This document shows, piece by piece, positions 39,059 to 48,617 of a stretch of 64,000 bases of DNA. Each line of letters opens with the position of its first letter. The first letter of the stretch is position 1. The notes below the pieces were generated by a model. That model was given only the letters and a program-made list of their open reading frames with translations. It ran no database searches and had not been told where the DNA came from. A program made the position numbers and the translations under genes. Origin of the DNA: Micromonospora sp. WMMD1155 (lineage in GTDB: Bacteria > Actinomycetota > Actinomycetes > Mycobacteriales > Micromonosporaceae). The stretch is from the NCBI RefSeq assembly GCF_029581275.1, contig NZ_CP120742.1, forward strand, positions 3,518,001-3,582,000. The letters are read 5' to 3'.

Positions 39059-40441
39059 GTGAGCACGCTCACCACCACCGCTGTCACCGTCGGGCCGCCG
39101 ACCACCACCGGCCGTGGGCGCCGGCTCGACGACTGGCGCCCCGAGGACCCCGACTTCTGGCGGACGACGGGCGCACCGATCGCCCGGCGCAACCTCTGGG
39201 TCTCGATCTTCGCCGAGCACATCGGCTTCTCGGTGTGGAGCCTCTGGTCGGTCACCGTGCTCTTCCTCGGCCCGGCGTACGGCATCGACCCGGCCGGGAA
39301 GTTCCTGCTCACCGCCGTGCCCGCCGCCCTGGGCGCGGTGCTACGGCTGCCGTACACGCTGGCGGTGGCCCGCTTCGGCGGACGGCGCTGGACGATCATC
39401 AGCGCACTCATGCTGCTGGTGCCCACGGTGCCGATGACGGTGCTGCTGGAACCCGGGGTGTCCTACACCACCCTGATGGTGCTCGCCTGCCTGACCGGCG
39501 TGGGCGGAGGCAACTTCGCCTCCTCCATGGCGAACATCAACCTGTTCTACCCGGAGCGGCTCAAGGGCCGGGCCCTCGGGCTCAACGCCGGCGGCGGCAA
39601 CCTGGGCGTCCCCGCCGTGCAACTGGTCGGGCTGGCGGTCCTCGCCACCGCCGGTGCCGCGTACCCCCGGTTGGTCCCGGCGGTCTACCTGCCGCTGATC
39701 GTGCTGGCCGCGCTGGCGGCGGCCCGCTGGTTGGACACGGTGCCCGGGGCGCGCAACGAGCCCGGCGCGCTGCGCGAGGCGGCCCGCGACCGGCACACCT
39801 GGGTCATGTCACTGCTCTACATCGGCACCTTCGGCTCGTTCATCGGCTTCGGCTTCGCCTTCGGCCAGGTGCTCCAGCTCCAGTTCGCCGAGCGGTTCCC
39901 CACCCCGGTCGACGCCGCCTGGCTGACCTTCCTCGGCCCGCTGGTCGGTTCGCTGATCCGCCCGCTGGGCGGGCACCTGGCCGACCGGCTGGGCGGGGCC
40001 CGGGTGACCTTCTGGAACTTCGTCGCGATGGCGGCCGGCGCGGGCACCGTGCTGTACGCGGCCCGGGAGCACTCGTTCTGGCTCTACCTGACCGGGTTCA
40101 TCGCCCTCTTCGTCTTCTCCGGCATCGGCAACGGCTCCACGTACAAGATGATCCCGGCGATCTTCCGGGCCCGGGCGGCGGCCGCGGTCGCCACGGGTCG
40201 TCGTGACCCGGATTCGGCCGCCCGGTGGGCGCGGCGGATGACCGGCTCGTTGATCGGCATCGCCGGTGCCGTCGGCGCGTCCGGAGGGGTGCTGGTCAAC
40301 ATCTCGTTCCGCCAGTCGTTCCTCGGCTCCGGCGACGCCGACGCCGCCTACCTGGCCTTCATCGGCTGGTACGCGTTGTGCTTCGCGGTCACCTGGGCGG
40401 TCTACCTGCGGCCCCGGGCCGGTCGGCTCGCCGACGTGTGA
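39059..40441 (+). CDS. narK: Nitrate/nitrite MFS transporter NarK
   Basis: A 460-residue major facilitator protein with about twelve helices and the nitrate-porter signatures GVGGGNFASSMANINLFYPE and GIGNGSTYKMIPAIF. The cytoplasmic N-terminus has DDWRPEDPDFWRTTG, common in actinobacterial NarK proteins. It imports nitrate, or exchanges it for nitrite, and so feeds the nitrate reductase operon 2 kb away. GTG 39059 follows AGGAGGAGCCGCC. It is transcribed alone, with a hairpin terminator at 40481. I do not see a full GlnR box upstream; only a partial match (GTGAC-N6-GAACG on the minus strand). Confidence 0.93.
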   Translation: MSTLTTTAVTVGPPTTTGRGRRLDDWRPEDPDFWRTTGAPIARRNLWVSIFAEHIGFSVWSLWSVTVLFLGPAYGIDPAGKFLLTAVPAALGAVLRLPYTLAVARFGGRRWTIISALMLLVPTVPMTVLLEPGVSYTTLMVLACLTGVGGGNFASSMANINLFYPERLKGRALGLNAGGGNLGVPAVQLVGLAVLATAGAAYPRLVPAVYLPLIVLAALAAARWLDTVPGARNEPGALREAARDRHTWVMSLLYIGTFGSFIGFGFAFGQVLQLQFAERFPTPVDAAWLTFLGPLVGSLIRPLGGHLADRLGGARVTFWNFVAMAAGAGTVLYAAREHSFWLYLTGFIALFVFSGIGNGSTYKMIPAIFRARAAAAVATGRRDPDSAARWARRMTGSLIGIAGAVGASGGVLVNISFRQSFLGSGDADAAYLAFIGWYALCFAVTWAVYLRPRAGRLADV

Positions 40442-40480
40442 GCCGGCGTGTGAGCTGGGCCACCGGCGGCGGGTCGGCGC

Positions 40481-40501
40481 GGGGGACCGTACCCCCGTTT
40501 T
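40481..40501 (+). terminator. Terminator of narK
   Basis: GGGGG-ACCGTA-CCCCC followed by GTTTT lies 40 bp after the narK stop. The rplM promoter -35 begins at the end of its T run. Confidence 0.65.
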
Positions 40502-40529
40502 GACCTGCGTACCGGGCGCCGGGTATCGT
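40500..40529 (+). promoter_or_regulatory. Promoter of the rplM-rpsI operon
   Basis: TTGACC (40500-40505) and TATCGT (40524-40529) are 18 bp apart. Transcription from about 40536 would give an untranslated leader of about 127 nt before rplM, a length that allows leader-based autoregulation. Confidence 0.65.
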
Positions 40530-40662
40530 TGCCTGCTGTTGTACGACATCCAGAGGCGTGCCCCATCAGGTACGCTTGGTCGTTCGTGCGCGCTGGTCCG
40601 GCCTGCAAGATCTGGTCACCTCGGCGCGCGACCCCAGACCGACGACGAGACAAGGTAGACCT

Positions 40663-41106
40663 GTGCGTACGTACAGCCCGAAGCCGGGTGAGATCGAGCG
40701 TCAGTGGCACGTCATCGACGCCTCTGATGTCGTGCTGGGCCGCCTGGCCACCCACGCCGCCACGTTGCTGCGTGGTAAGCACAAGCCGACTTTCGCGCCG
40801 CACGTCGACACGGGCGACTTCGTCGTCATCGTGAACGCGGGCAAGGTCGCGCTGACCGGCAACAAGCGCCACACCAAGGTCGCTTACCGCCACTCCGGTT
40901 ACCCGGGTGGCCTGAAGCAGGTCGGCTACGACGAGCTGCTGACCAAGCGCCCCGAGCGGGCCATCGAGCTCGCGGTGAAGGGGATGCTCCCGCACAACAA
41001 GCTCGGCCGTCAGCTGATCAAGAAGCTGAAGGTCTACGCCGGTGCCGAGCACCCGCACCTCGCGCAGCAGCCGGTGCCGTTCGAGATCAAGCAGATCGCG
41101 CAGTGA
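40663..41106 (+). CDS. rplM: 50S ribosomal protein L13
   Basis: A 147-residue ribosomal protein uL13: [53 protein letters not shown] and the signature [13 protein letters not shown]. Part of the 50S subunit. GTG 40663 follows AAGG and matches the conserved N-terminus. It is cotranscribed with rpsI, the usual pair. Confidence 0.98.
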   Translation: MRTYSPKPGEIERQWHVIDASDVVLGRLATHAATLLRGKHKPTFAPHVDTGDFVVIVNAGKVALTGNKRHTKVAYRHSGYPGGLKQVGYDELLTKRPERAIELAVKGMLPHNKLGRQLIKKLKVYAGAEHPHLAQQPVPFEIKQIAQ

Positions 41107-41126
41107 GCGCGGGCGAAGGAATCAGC

Positions 41127-41591
41127 ATGACCGACATCACCGAGACCGAGGTCGCCCCCGAGGTCACCGAGGCACCGGCGCCCGTCGCCCGCGCGCCGCG
41201 TGGTGACCGCCCGATCCAGACCGTGGGTCGGCGCAAGGAGGCCATCGTCCGGGTCCGTATCGTCCCGGGCACCGGCAAGATCACCTGCAACGGTCGTGAC
41301 CTCGAGGCCTACTTCCCGAGCAAGGTGCACCAGCAGCTCATCAAGGACCCGCTGGTCACCGCCGAGAAGCCCGAGGCGTTCGACGTCATCGCCAACCTGC
41401 GTGGCGGCGGCACCACCGGCCAGGCCGGTGCGCTGCGGCTGGCCATCGCGCGTGCGCTGATCGTCAGCGAGCCGGACGACCGCCCGGCGCTGAAGAAGGC
41501 CGGCTTCCTCACCCGGGACGCCCGGGTCAAGGAGAGCAAGAAGTACGGCCTCAAGAAGGCCCGCAAGGCTCCTCAGTACTCGAAGCGCTGA
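41127..41591 (+). CDS. rpsI: 30S ribosomal protein S9
   Basis: A 154-residue uS9 with an acidic-to-neutral N-terminal extension ([20 protein letters not shown]) typical of actinomycetes, the core [39 protein letters not shown], and the essential C-terminus [12 protein letters not shown] reaching the decoding P site. ATG 41127 follows GAAGGA at good spacing; a GTG at 41103 overlapping the rplM stop is an alternative. A strong terminator follows. Confidence 0.97.
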   Translation: MTDITETEVAPEVTEAPAPVARAPRGDRPIQTVGRRKEAIVRVRIVPGTGKITCNGRDLEAYFPSKVHQQLIKDPLVTAEKPEAFDVIANLRGGGTTGQAGALRLAIARALIVSEPDDRPALKKAGFLTRDARVKESKKYGLKKARKAPQYSKR

Positions 41592-41621
41592 TCTTTCCCA
41601 GCGCGTTGTACTTCTGACGGA

Positions 41622-41675
41622 CGGCCGGTCCGCCTCCCCACGACGGGGAGGTGGGTCGGCCGTTCCGCTTTCTCC
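41622..41675 (+). terminator. Terminator of the rplM-rpsI operon
   Basis: ACGGCCG...CCTCCCC pairs with GGGGAGG...CGGCCGT (41622-41664) with a short loop, followed by TCCGCTTTCT. It lies 30 bp after rpsI and before glmM. Confidence 0.8.
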
Positions 41676-41708
41676 TCACTTGTTGTGCTCAATCGGAGGT
41701 TGGCGGGT

Positions 41709-43064
41709 ATGGGTCGGTTGTTCGGCACGGACGGCGTACGCGGGCGGGCGAACGCGGATCTCACCCCCGAGCTGGCGCTGGCGGTCGCCGTGGCCGCCGC
41801 GCACACACTGGCCGAGACAGACCGCAGCCACCCACCACTCGCCGTCGTCGGTCGGGACACCCGGGCCAGCGGCGAGATGCTGGAGGCCGCCGTGGTGGCC
41901 GGCCTGACCAGCGCCGGTGCCAACGTGGTGCGGGTCGGCGTGCTGCCCACCCCCGCGGTGGCGTTCCTCACCGCGGAAGCCAAGGCCGACCTCGGGGTGA
42001 TGCTCTCCGCGTCGCACAACCCGATGCCCGACAACGGCATCAAGCTCTTCGCCGCCGGCGGGCACAAGTTGCCCGACGAGATCGAGATGCAGATCGAGGC
42101 GGCCGTCGAGACGAACGCCACCACCGCCTGGGAGCGTCCGATCGGCGCCGGCGTCGGTCGCGTGCACGACCTGCTCGACGGTGCCGACCACTACGTCCAG
42201 CACCTGGTCAGCACCGTGCCGCACCGGCTCGACGGGATCAAGGTCGTGGTCGACTGCGCCAACGGTGCCGCCGCCGAGGTCGCGCCCGTCGCCTACCGGG
42301 AGGCCGGTGCGGAGGTCGTCGCGATCTACGCGGAGCCCGACGGCCTGAACATCAACGACGACTGTGGCTCCAACCACATCGAGGCGCTACGCGCCGCCGT
42401 GGTCGAGCACGGCGCCCACCTGGGCATCGCCCACGACGGCGACGCCGACCGCTGCCTGGCGGTCACCGCCGACGGCGACGAGGTCGACGGCGACCAGGTG
42501 ATGGCGATCCTGGCGCTGGCCATGCGCGAAGCCGGGACCCTCACCCAGGACACCCTCGTCGCCACCGTGATGAGCAACCTCGGTCTGCGGCTCGCGATGT
42601 CCGCGCAGGGCATCCGGCTGATCGAGACCAAGGTCGGCGACCGGTACGTGCTGGAGGAGCTGCGCGCCTCGGGCCTCGCGCTCGGCGGTGAGCAGAGCGG
42701 TCACATCGTGATGCCCGCGCACGCCACCACCGGCGACGGCGTGCTCACCGGCCTGCACCTGATGGCCCGGATGGCGGCCACCGGCCAGTCCCTCGCCGAG
42801 CTGGCCTCGGTGGTCACCAAGCTGCCCCAGGTGCTGATCAACGTGCCGGTCGGGGACCGGACCGTGGGCGCCAACGCGCCGGCCGTCCGCGCCGAGGCCG
42901 AGCGGGCCGAGGCGGAGTTGGGTGAGACCGGTCGGGTGCTGCTGCGCCCGTCGGGCACCGAGCCGCTGGTCCGGGTGATGGTCGAGGCCGCCACCGAGGC
43001 GACCGCCCGCGAGGTCGCCGAACGGATCGCCGAGCAGGTCCGCACCGCCAGCCCCGTGGCCTGA
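41709..43064 (+). CDS. glmM: Phosphoglucosamine mutase GlmM
   Basis: A 451-residue mutase that converts GlcN-6-P to GlcN-1-P for UDP-GlcNAc and peptidoglycan. The opening is [15 protein letters not shown]; the phosphorylated Ser lies in [17 protein letters not shown]; the Mg loop is [12 protein letters not shown]; the sugar loop [11 protein letters not shown] and the phosphate loop [12 protein letters not shown] are intact. ATG 41709 is chosen over the in-frame start at 41685 because GGAGG is 8 nt upstream. Its partner glmS is 7 kb downstream. Confidence 0.97.
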   Translation: MGRLFGTDGVRGRANADLTPELALAVAVAAAHTLAETDRSHPPLAVVGRDTRASGEMLEAAVVAGLTSAGANVVRVGVLPTPAVAFLTAEAKADLGVMLSASHNPMPDNGIKLFAAGGHKLPDEIEMQIEAAVETNATTAWERPIGAGVGRVHDLLDGADHYVQHLVSTVPHRLDGIKVVVDCANGAAAEVAPVAYREAGAEVVAIYAEPDGLNINDDCGSNHIEALRAAVVEHGAHLGIAHDGDADRCLAVTADGDEVDGDQVMAILALAMREAGTLTQDTLVATVMSNLGLRLAMSAQGIRLIETKVGDRYVLEELRASGLALGGEQSGHIVMPAHATTGDGVLTGLHLMARMAATGQSLAELASVVTKLPQVLINVPVGDRTVGANAPAVRAEAERAEAELGETGRVLLRPSGTEPLVRVMVEAATEATAREVAERIAEQVRTASPVA

Positions 43065-43076
43065 CGGCCCGAGCTG

Positions 43077-43826
43077 TCACAGCCGTAGCCGGGCGGCCCG
43101 CTCGTACGTGTCGGCCGGGTCCTCGCCGTCGGTGAGGTCGAGGTCTTCGGTGACGCGTCCGTCGTTGAGACGGACCAGTCGGTCGCAGCGGGCGGCGATG
43201 GACTGTTCGTGTGTGGCGAGCAGGATGGTCATGCCGTGCCGGTCACGAAGGTCGAGCAGCAGGTCGAGGATCTGGCCGCCGGTGACGGAGTCGAGGTTTC
43301 CGGTGGGCTCGTCAGCCAGCAGCAGGCCCGGGGCCCCCATCAGCGCCCGGGCGATGGCGACCCGCTGCTGCTGGCCGCCGGAGAGCTGCGGGGGCAGGGC
43401 CCGCTCCCGCCCGGCCAGGCCGACCGCGTCCAGTAGCTCCCGCGCTCGTGCCGCGTGATCGGCCCGGCCCCGGCGGGGGAGGACGGGCGCGATCACGTTG
43501 TCCAGCACTGTCAACGCCGGCAGCAGGTGGTAGCGCTGGAACACGAACCCGACCCGTTGCCGGTAGCGGGCCAACGCGGCCCTGCGCAGGCTGCTGACCA
43601 CCATGCCGTCGACGGTGACGGTCCCTTCGTCGGGCTGCTCGATCGCGCCGATCAGGTGCAGCAGCGTCGACTTCCCCGACCCGCTCGGCCCGGTCAGCGC
43701 CACCACCGAACCGGCCGCGATGGTCAGTGAGACGTCGTCGACGGCCGTCAACCGGTCCGCGCCGGTGCCGAATCGTCGGACCAGGTGGTCGACCGCGATC
43801 GTGCTGCCGCTCTGCTCGCTCACCAT
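43077..43826 (-). CDS. ABC transporter ATP-binding protein, MacB/LolD type
   Basis: A 249-residue ATPase: Walker A TGPSGSGKST, Q-loop FVFQRYHLLPALTVLDNV, signature LSGGQQQRVAIARAL, Walker B LLLADEPTGNLDS, switch His in LLATHEQ. The LolD/MacB subfamily features are clear. It pairs with the FtsX-type permease just upstream on the same strand, with only a few bases between. ATG 43826 follows GAGGAG. It ends 12 bp from the convergent glmM stop. Confidence 0.93.
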   Translation of the reverse strand: MVSEQSGSTIAVDHLVRRFGTGADRLTAVDDVSLTIAAGSVVALTGPSGSGKSTLLHLIGAIEQPDEGTVTVDGMVVSSLRRAALARYRQRVGFVFQRYHLLPALTVLDNVIAPVLPRRGRADHAARARELLDAVGLAGRERALPPQLSGGQQQRVAIARALMGAPGLLLADEPTGNLDSVTGGQILDLLLDLRDRHGMTILLATHEQSIAARCDRLVRLNDGRVTEDLDLTDGEDPADTYERAARLRL

Positions 43827-43829
43827 CTG

Positions 43830-46652
43830 CTACTCCTCTGCCAGAAGTCGGGCGGGCCGTAGACGCGGCAACAGGGCGGCGGGCACCAGCGCGGCGAGGG
43901 CGCTGACCAGCGCGCCAGCCAGTGCCGTCAGCGCGGCGACCAGGAGCAGCGCTTCGGGCAGGTCGCCGATCAGCCAGCCCGCGCCGGCCAGACCGATCGC
44001 CGCTCCGGTCGTCGCGCCGACGACGCCCAAGGCCAGCCCTTCGTAGCCGACCAGCCGCCCGAGGTCGGCGTCGGTCCAGCCGATCGCGCGAAGGGTGGCC
44101 AGCTCGGCGGCCCGGTCGCGGATGTTCAGGTAGAGCACGTCCGCGACCGCCGCGGCACCGAGCAGCACGGTGGCGGCGGCGGCCACAGTGTCCGCCCCGC
44201 GCACGCTCAACGAGACCACGTCGCCGAGCAGACTGCCGACGATCGCGCCCCGGAACGCCCACGCGGCGGCGGCGACCAGCGTCAACGCGGCCACCCCGAT
44301 CGCCAGCGCACCGGCGCCGAGGAAGGTGCGCCCCGGGGTGCGGGCCAGGTTGACCAGGGCCAGGCCGAGCAGGGTGCGCGGTCGGCGTACCCAGCCGGCG
44401 GGAGCGACGATCGGACGGAGGGCGGCGGCCGGGTGGGCGCGCGCCGCCCGCAGCGCCGGCACCAGGCCCGCAGCCAGCGCGAGGAGCAGGGCGATGGGTA
44501 CGGCCAGGGCCGCCCGCCGCCAGTCGACGTCCATGCCGAGCGCCGTCCCGAGCGGCACCGCGAGGGCGAGCGAGAGCAGGCCGGCGACGAGCCCGAGCAG
44601 GGCGACCTCACCGAGGAGTAGCGCCGCGATGCGGCGGGCCGGCCAGCCGAGGCAGGCGAGCACCGCCAGCTCGGAGCGGCGGTCGCGGACGGCGGCGCTG
44701 ACCGCGTTGCCCAGGAACAGCACGCAGACCACCAGCACCAGCACGAAGAGCACCAGGCTCTTGTGGTCCACCGCCTGAGTGATGACCGATGCCACACCGA
44801 GGGCCGACCAGTCCTCGGTCAGCCGCAGCATCGGCCGGCCGAACGAGCCGGCGGGCAACTCCACGGTCTGTGGTGCGGCCGACGAGCCGAGGGTGACGTC
44901 GACGTCCAGCCCGGTGCGTGCTGCGATCTGTTCGGCGACCAGCCGGACCCGCTCGGCCGACTGTTCGGTGTAGCCGCCCACGTCCGCCACGCGTACCCGG
45001 ATCGCGCTGATCGGCGCCTTGGCCTGCGCCCCGCCGCCCTCCAGGAGTTTCGGCACACTGCCGAGGTTGGTGAGGAGCAACGGCGGCGCCGAGAGGTAGC
45101 CGGCGGGATTGCCGCTGGGCGTCAACGGCCGGCCGCCCAATGCGGCCCGGCTGCGGTCGTCGGCACCCTGCGCCACCGGCGCCTGGTAGGTCTCCAGCGG
45201 CAGGCGGCCGAGGTCGCTGAACCCGGTCAGTCGGCTCGGGTCGAAGACACCGACGGCCCGCCAGAATCGAATGGTCGCGTTACCGCCAGTGGGTAGTGGC
45301 AGCGCGCGTACCGTTCGCGAGCCACTGTCGTCGGCGAGCCAGGGGCGGGGTAGCGGGTTGAACGCCTCCTCCTTGCCGTACACCTCCGGGTCGCCGGGTG
45401 GCTGCGACCGGGCGCGCAGGCTGCCGTCGGGTAGTCGGTCGTACTGCACTTCGCCCGACTGCACGACCGTCTGCAGTTGGCCGTGGCAGCACCCGGCCAG
45501 GGAGAGCTCTTCGGTGAGCATCGCCTGGTGCCCGGCGGTGAGGTCGTACCGGCCGGACCCGGCCGGAGTCCCGCCCGGGCGGCTCAACGTCTGCTCCAGG
45601 TCGATCGCCTCCACCCCGGCGGGGCTGAGCGCGAGCCGGGTGAATCTGGCCGTCAGCGACTCGTCGATGAAGGGTCGGTTGGTGACGAGGACCGGGACCT
45701 CCAGGTTGTCGGCCGAGCCCCGGCGGTCGACGGCCGCCGTGTCGTCGGTGCGCACGGCTCGGCCCGTGACCACCGCGTCGTCGAGGCCGACAAGTCGCTC
45801 CTCGGCCGCCGGGTCGACAGCGGCCAGGAGGAACGGCACGGTCAGGTCGTACGCCATCACCAGCCGGTCGGTGGGTGTCGAGGAGCCGTCCCGATCGGTC
45901 GCGAGGACATGGGAGTCGGCTTGGAATCGACCGTCGGGCAGCAGTTGGACGGCGTGCAGCGACCAGCCCTCGCGCTCGGAGTAGGTGCCCGGGTTACCCA
46001 GCAGCGCGTATCCCGGGTCGCAGATGGGGAGGCTGCGCCCGTCCGGCTGCACCTCGCGGGAGACCGGCCCACACGTGTCCGACCAGGGATAGGACCGCCC
46101 GTCGGAGTACGGTACGGCGTCCCTGTCGATCTCCCTCTCGATCCGGGGATGGATCAACGGCTTCGTCGTCACGTACACGTACCGGGGTTTGCCCGGTGCG
46201 CTGGAGAGACCGCGTTCGGCGTGGAAGGTCGGATCGACACGGATGACCTGGCGATCGAGCGAGCGGTCGACGGCCTCGGTGAGGTCGATCGGCGTCGGCA
46301 GCAGAGTGGTCGAATGGCCGAGCATCGCGATCGGTGCCGCCACCTCGATGCCGGGGATCTGCTTCACCTGCTCGTACTGCTGGGTCGTGATGCCGCCGAA
46401 GAGCCCGGAGAGGTAGTTGGGGCGGACCAACCCGCGCTCGGCCTCCAGCGGTGTGCGGGTGCCTGCCGGTCGGACCAGGACCTCGTAGCCGACCTGAGTG
46501 TTGCGCTCGATCGTGCCGACGACGTTCAACTGAGAAGTGGTGGTGGCACTGGTCAGGACCACGAAACCGGTGGTGGCCACCAGCACGCCGACCAACAGCG
46601 CCACCGACCGCCCCGCACGGCCGCGCAGCTGCCTCCAGATGAAGCCGAGCAT
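43830..46652 (-). CDS. FtsX-family ABC permease with large extracytoplasmic domain
   Basis: A 940-residue permease with one N-terminal helix (VALLVGVLVATTGFVVL), an external region of about 580 residues, then seven further helices in two FtsX-type groups (LFVLVLVVCVLFLGNAVSAA, LLGLVAGLLSLALAVPLG, ALAIGVAALTLVAAAAWAF, and others). With its ATPase it resembles exporters or mechanotransducers of the MacB/FtsX class for lipids, peptides or antibiotics. ATG 46652 follows GGGGAGGCGCG. It is divergent from a PadR regulator that shares its promoter region, so PadR very likely represses it. The large external domain is not recognised. Confidence 0.88.
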   Translation of the reverse strand: MLGFIWRQLRGRAGRSVALLVGVLVATTGFVVLTSATTTSQLNVVGTIERNTQVGYEVLVRPAGTRTPLEAERGLVRPNYLSGLFGGITTQQYEQVKQIPGIEVAAPIAMLGHSTTLLPTPIDLTEAVDRSLDRQVIRVDPTFHAERGLSSAPGKPRYVYVTTKPLIHPRIEREIDRDAVPYSDGRSYPWSDTCGPVSREVQPDGRSLPICDPGYALLGNPGTYSEREGWSLHAVQLLPDGRFQADSHVLATDRDGSSTPTDRLVMAYDLTVPFLLAAVDPAAEERLVGLDDAVVTGRAVRTDDTAAVDRRGSADNLEVPVLVTNRPFIDESLTARFTRLALSPAGVEAIDLEQTLSRPGGTPAGSGRYDLTAGHQAMLTEELSLAGCCHGQLQTVVQSGEVQYDRLPDGSLRARSQPPGDPEVYGKEEAFNPLPRPWLADDSGSRTVRALPLPTGGNATIRFWRAVGVFDPSRLTGFSDLGRLPLETYQAPVAQGADDRSRAALGGRPLTPSGNPAGYLSAPPLLLTNLGSVPKLLEGGGAQAKAPISAIRVRVADVGGYTEQSAERVRLVAEQIAARTGLDVDVTLGSSAAPQTVELPAGSFGRPMLRLTEDWSALGVASVITQAVDHKSLVLFVLVLVVCVLFLGNAVSAAVRDRRSELAVLACLGWPARRIAALLLGEVALLGLVAGLLSLALAVPLGTALGMDVDWRRAALAVPIALLLALAAGLVPALRAARAHPAAALRPIVAPAGWVRRPRTLLGLALVNLARTPGRTFLGAGALAIGVAALTLVAAAAWAFRGAIVGSLLGDVVSLSVRGADTVAAAATVLLGAAAVADVLYLNIRDRAAELATLRAIGWTDADLGRLVGYEGLALGVVGATTGAAIGLAGAGWLIGDLPEALLLVAALTALAGALVSALAALVPAALLPRLRPARLLAEE

Positions 46653-46693
46653 GTCGCGCCTCCCCGTGTGCTGTCCCCCCACTCTGCGCGATA

Positions 46694-46706
46694 CATTGTG
46701 ACAATG
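46694..46706. promoter_or_regulatory. Probable PadR operator in the divergent promoter
   Basis: CATTGT-G-ACAATG is a perfect 13-bp palindrome in the 76-bp gap between the FtsX permease and padR starts. It overlaps TACATT, a likely -10. PadR family regulators bind comparable ATGT/ACAT-rich palindromes. Confidence 0.7.
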
Positions 46707-46728
46707 CAAGACCCGTACCGGAGGTGAC

Positions 46729-47361
46729 ATGGCGATCCAGCACGCCGTCCTGGCCCTGCTCGCGGCCGGCCCCAGCCACGGCTACCAGCTCAAGGGCGCG
46801 TTCGAGGCCGCCGTCGGCCCGCAGTGGGGGCCGCTGAACATCGGCCACCTCTACCAGATCCTCGACCGGCTCTCCCGGGACGAGCTGGTCGTCGCCGAAC
46901 GACAACCGCAGCCGATCAAGCCGGACCGGGTGGTCTACGAGATCACCCCGGGCGGCCGAGCGGAGTTGGCGCGGTGGCTGGCCGAACCGAGCCCGCGAAG
47001 TGGCGGATTCCGGGACGACTTCTTCCTCAAGGTCACCGCCGCCGCCCGATCCGGCTCGGCAGCCACCGTTCGTGCGGTCCTCACGAACCAGCGCGGGCAC
47101 CTGCTGCGCGAGCTGCGCAATCTGGACGGCCTACGACGGGCCGCCGACGACCCGGTGGTCGGGTTGCTCCTCACCGCGGCGAGCCGGCACGTGACGGCGG
47201 ACCTGTCGTTCGTGGACGACGCCGAATCGGTGCTGCTCGGCGACGAGGGCCGACTGCTCACCCGACTCGCGTCGTCCACCCCGGAACAGTCGACGACCGA
47301 TTCGGAGCCGACCGGCTCCGGGCCGGTCAGCGGGTCGGGCGCAGACCGCGCAGCCGGGTGA
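46729..47361 (+). CDS. PadR family transcriptional regulator
   Basis: A 210-residue PadR regulator with an N-terminal winged helix (QHAVLALLAAGPSHGYQLKG, LNIGHLYQILDRLSRDELVV, YEITPGGRAELARWL) and a C-terminal helical dimerisation domain (FFLKVTAAARSG, RGHLLRELRNLDGLRRA), ending in a polar tail. ATG 46729 follows GGAGGTGAC. It is divergent from the ABC exporter operon and most likely senses its substrate. Its last 35 bp overlap the end of the convergent aminotransferase gene. Confidence 0.92.
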   Translation: MAIQHAVLALLAAGPSHGYQLKGAFEAAVGPQWGPLNIGHLYQILDRLSRDELVVAERQPQPIKPDRVVYEITPGGRAELARWLAEPSPRSGGFRDDFFLKVTAAARSGSAATVRAVLTNQRGHLLRELRNLDGLRRAADDPVVGLLLTAASRHVTADLSFVDDAESVLLGDEGRLLTRLASSTPEQSTTDSEPTGSGPVSGSGADRAAG

Positions 47362-48520
47362 CCGCCTCGGTCAGCACCTCCGGGCGCTTGCAGAAGGCGA
47401 AGCGGACCAGTCGCCGGCCGGCGTCGGTGTCGTCGTAGAAGACCTGGGTCGGCACCGCCACCACCCCGCAACGCTCCGGCAGGGAACGGCAGAACTCCAC
47501 CCCGTCCCGGCCGCCGAGAGCTGTCACGTCGGCGGTCACGAAGTACGTCCCCTCCGAACTGAGCACGTCGAACCCGGCGTCGGTGAGACCGTCGACGAGT
47601 TGGTCCCGCCGTTGCTGGAGCCCGTCCCGGAAGCCGGTGTAGTAGTCGTCCGGCAGGGACAGCGCCACGGCCACCGCCGGTTGCAGCGGCGCGGCGTTGA
47701 CGTAGGTGAGGAACTGCTTCACCCGGAGCATCGCCGACACCAGCGCCGCCGGACCGCTCGCCCACCCGACCTTCCAGCCCGTGCAGGAGAACGTCTTGCC
47801 GGCCGATGAGATGCGCAGCGTCCGCTCCCGCATCCCGGGCAGGGTGGCCAGCGACACGTGCGGGCTCGCCGCGTCGGTGAACACCAGGTGCTCGTACACC
47901 TCGTCGGTGACCGCGTACGCGCCGAACTCCTGGCACAGCTCGGCGACCAGTGCCGACTCGGCCGGGGTGAAGACCTTGCCGGTCGGGTTGTGCGGGGAGT
48001 TGAGCAGCACCAACCGGGTGCGCGGACCGAACGCCGCGCGAAGCGCCGCCGGGTCGAACGCGTACCGGCCGTCGGCCTTCGGGCGCAGGGTCACCGGCCG
48101 CCGGACCGCACCGGCGAGGGCGATCGAGGCGGCGTACGAGTCGTAGTACGGCTCGAAGCAGACCACCTCGTCGCCCGGTTCGCAGAGCGCGAGAATGCTC
48201 GCCGCGACGGCCTCGGTGGCACCCGCGGTGATGACGATCTCGCCGTCCGGGTCGTACTCCAGGTTCTGGAACCGTTGCTGATGGGCCGCGACCGCCGCGC
48301 GCAGGGCGGGGATCCCCGGGCCGGGTGGGTACTGGTTCTGCCCACCGCGCAACGCCTCGGCGGCGGCGGCCAACATCTCCGGTGGGCCGTCGGTGTCGGG
48401 GAATCCCTGGCCGAGGTTGACCGCTCCGGTACGTACGGCGAGGGCGGACATCTCGGCGAAGATCGTCGTGCCGAACGGCCGCATCCGGGCCACCAGCGGG
48501 TCGACATCGGTGCTCGTCAC
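47327..48520 (-). CDS. Pyridoxal-phosphate-dependent class I/II aminotransferase
   Basis: A 397-residue fold-type I aminotransferase. Motifs are NLGQGFPDTDGPPEML, ITAGATEAVAASILAL, LLNSPHNPTGKVF, the PLP Asp-x-Val-Tyr region VTDEVYEHLVF, the Lys region SAGKTFSCTGWKVGW and RLVRFAFCKR. Close relatives are annotated as kynurenine/methionine aminotransferases (YbdL) or the actinobacterial DapC, N-succinyl-diaminopimelate aminotransferase; sequence alone does not separate these. The start is GTG 48520. It is convergent with padR, overlapping by 35 bp, which is unusual. Confidence 0.9.
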   Translation of the reverse strand: MTSTDVDPLVARMRPFGTTIFAEMSALAVRTGAVNLGQGFPDTDGPPEMLAAAAEALRGGQNQYPPGPGIPALRAAVAAHQQRFQNLEYDPDGEIVITAGATEAVAASILALCEPGDEVVCFEPYYDSYAASIALAGAVRRPVTLRPKADGRYAFDPAALRAAFGPRTRLVLLNSPHNPTGKVFTPAESALVAELCQEFGAYAVTDEVYEHLVFTDAASPHVSLATLPGMRERTLRISSAGKTFSCTGWKVGWASGPAALVSAMLRVKQFLTYVNAAPLQPAVAVALSLPDDYYTGFRDGLQQRRDQLVDGLTDAGFDVLSSEGTYFVTADVTALGGRDGVEFCRSLPERCGVVAVPTQVFYDDTDAGRRLVRFAFCKRPEVLTEAVTRLRGLRPTR

Positions 48521-48617
48521 CTGCGCCAGCCTAAGGCCACCCGCGGCTGAACCCCAGACCCGTCACGCCCGCGCCCGCCCGCCCGCGCCCGCTCGTCCGC
48601 GCCCGCTCGCCCGCCCA

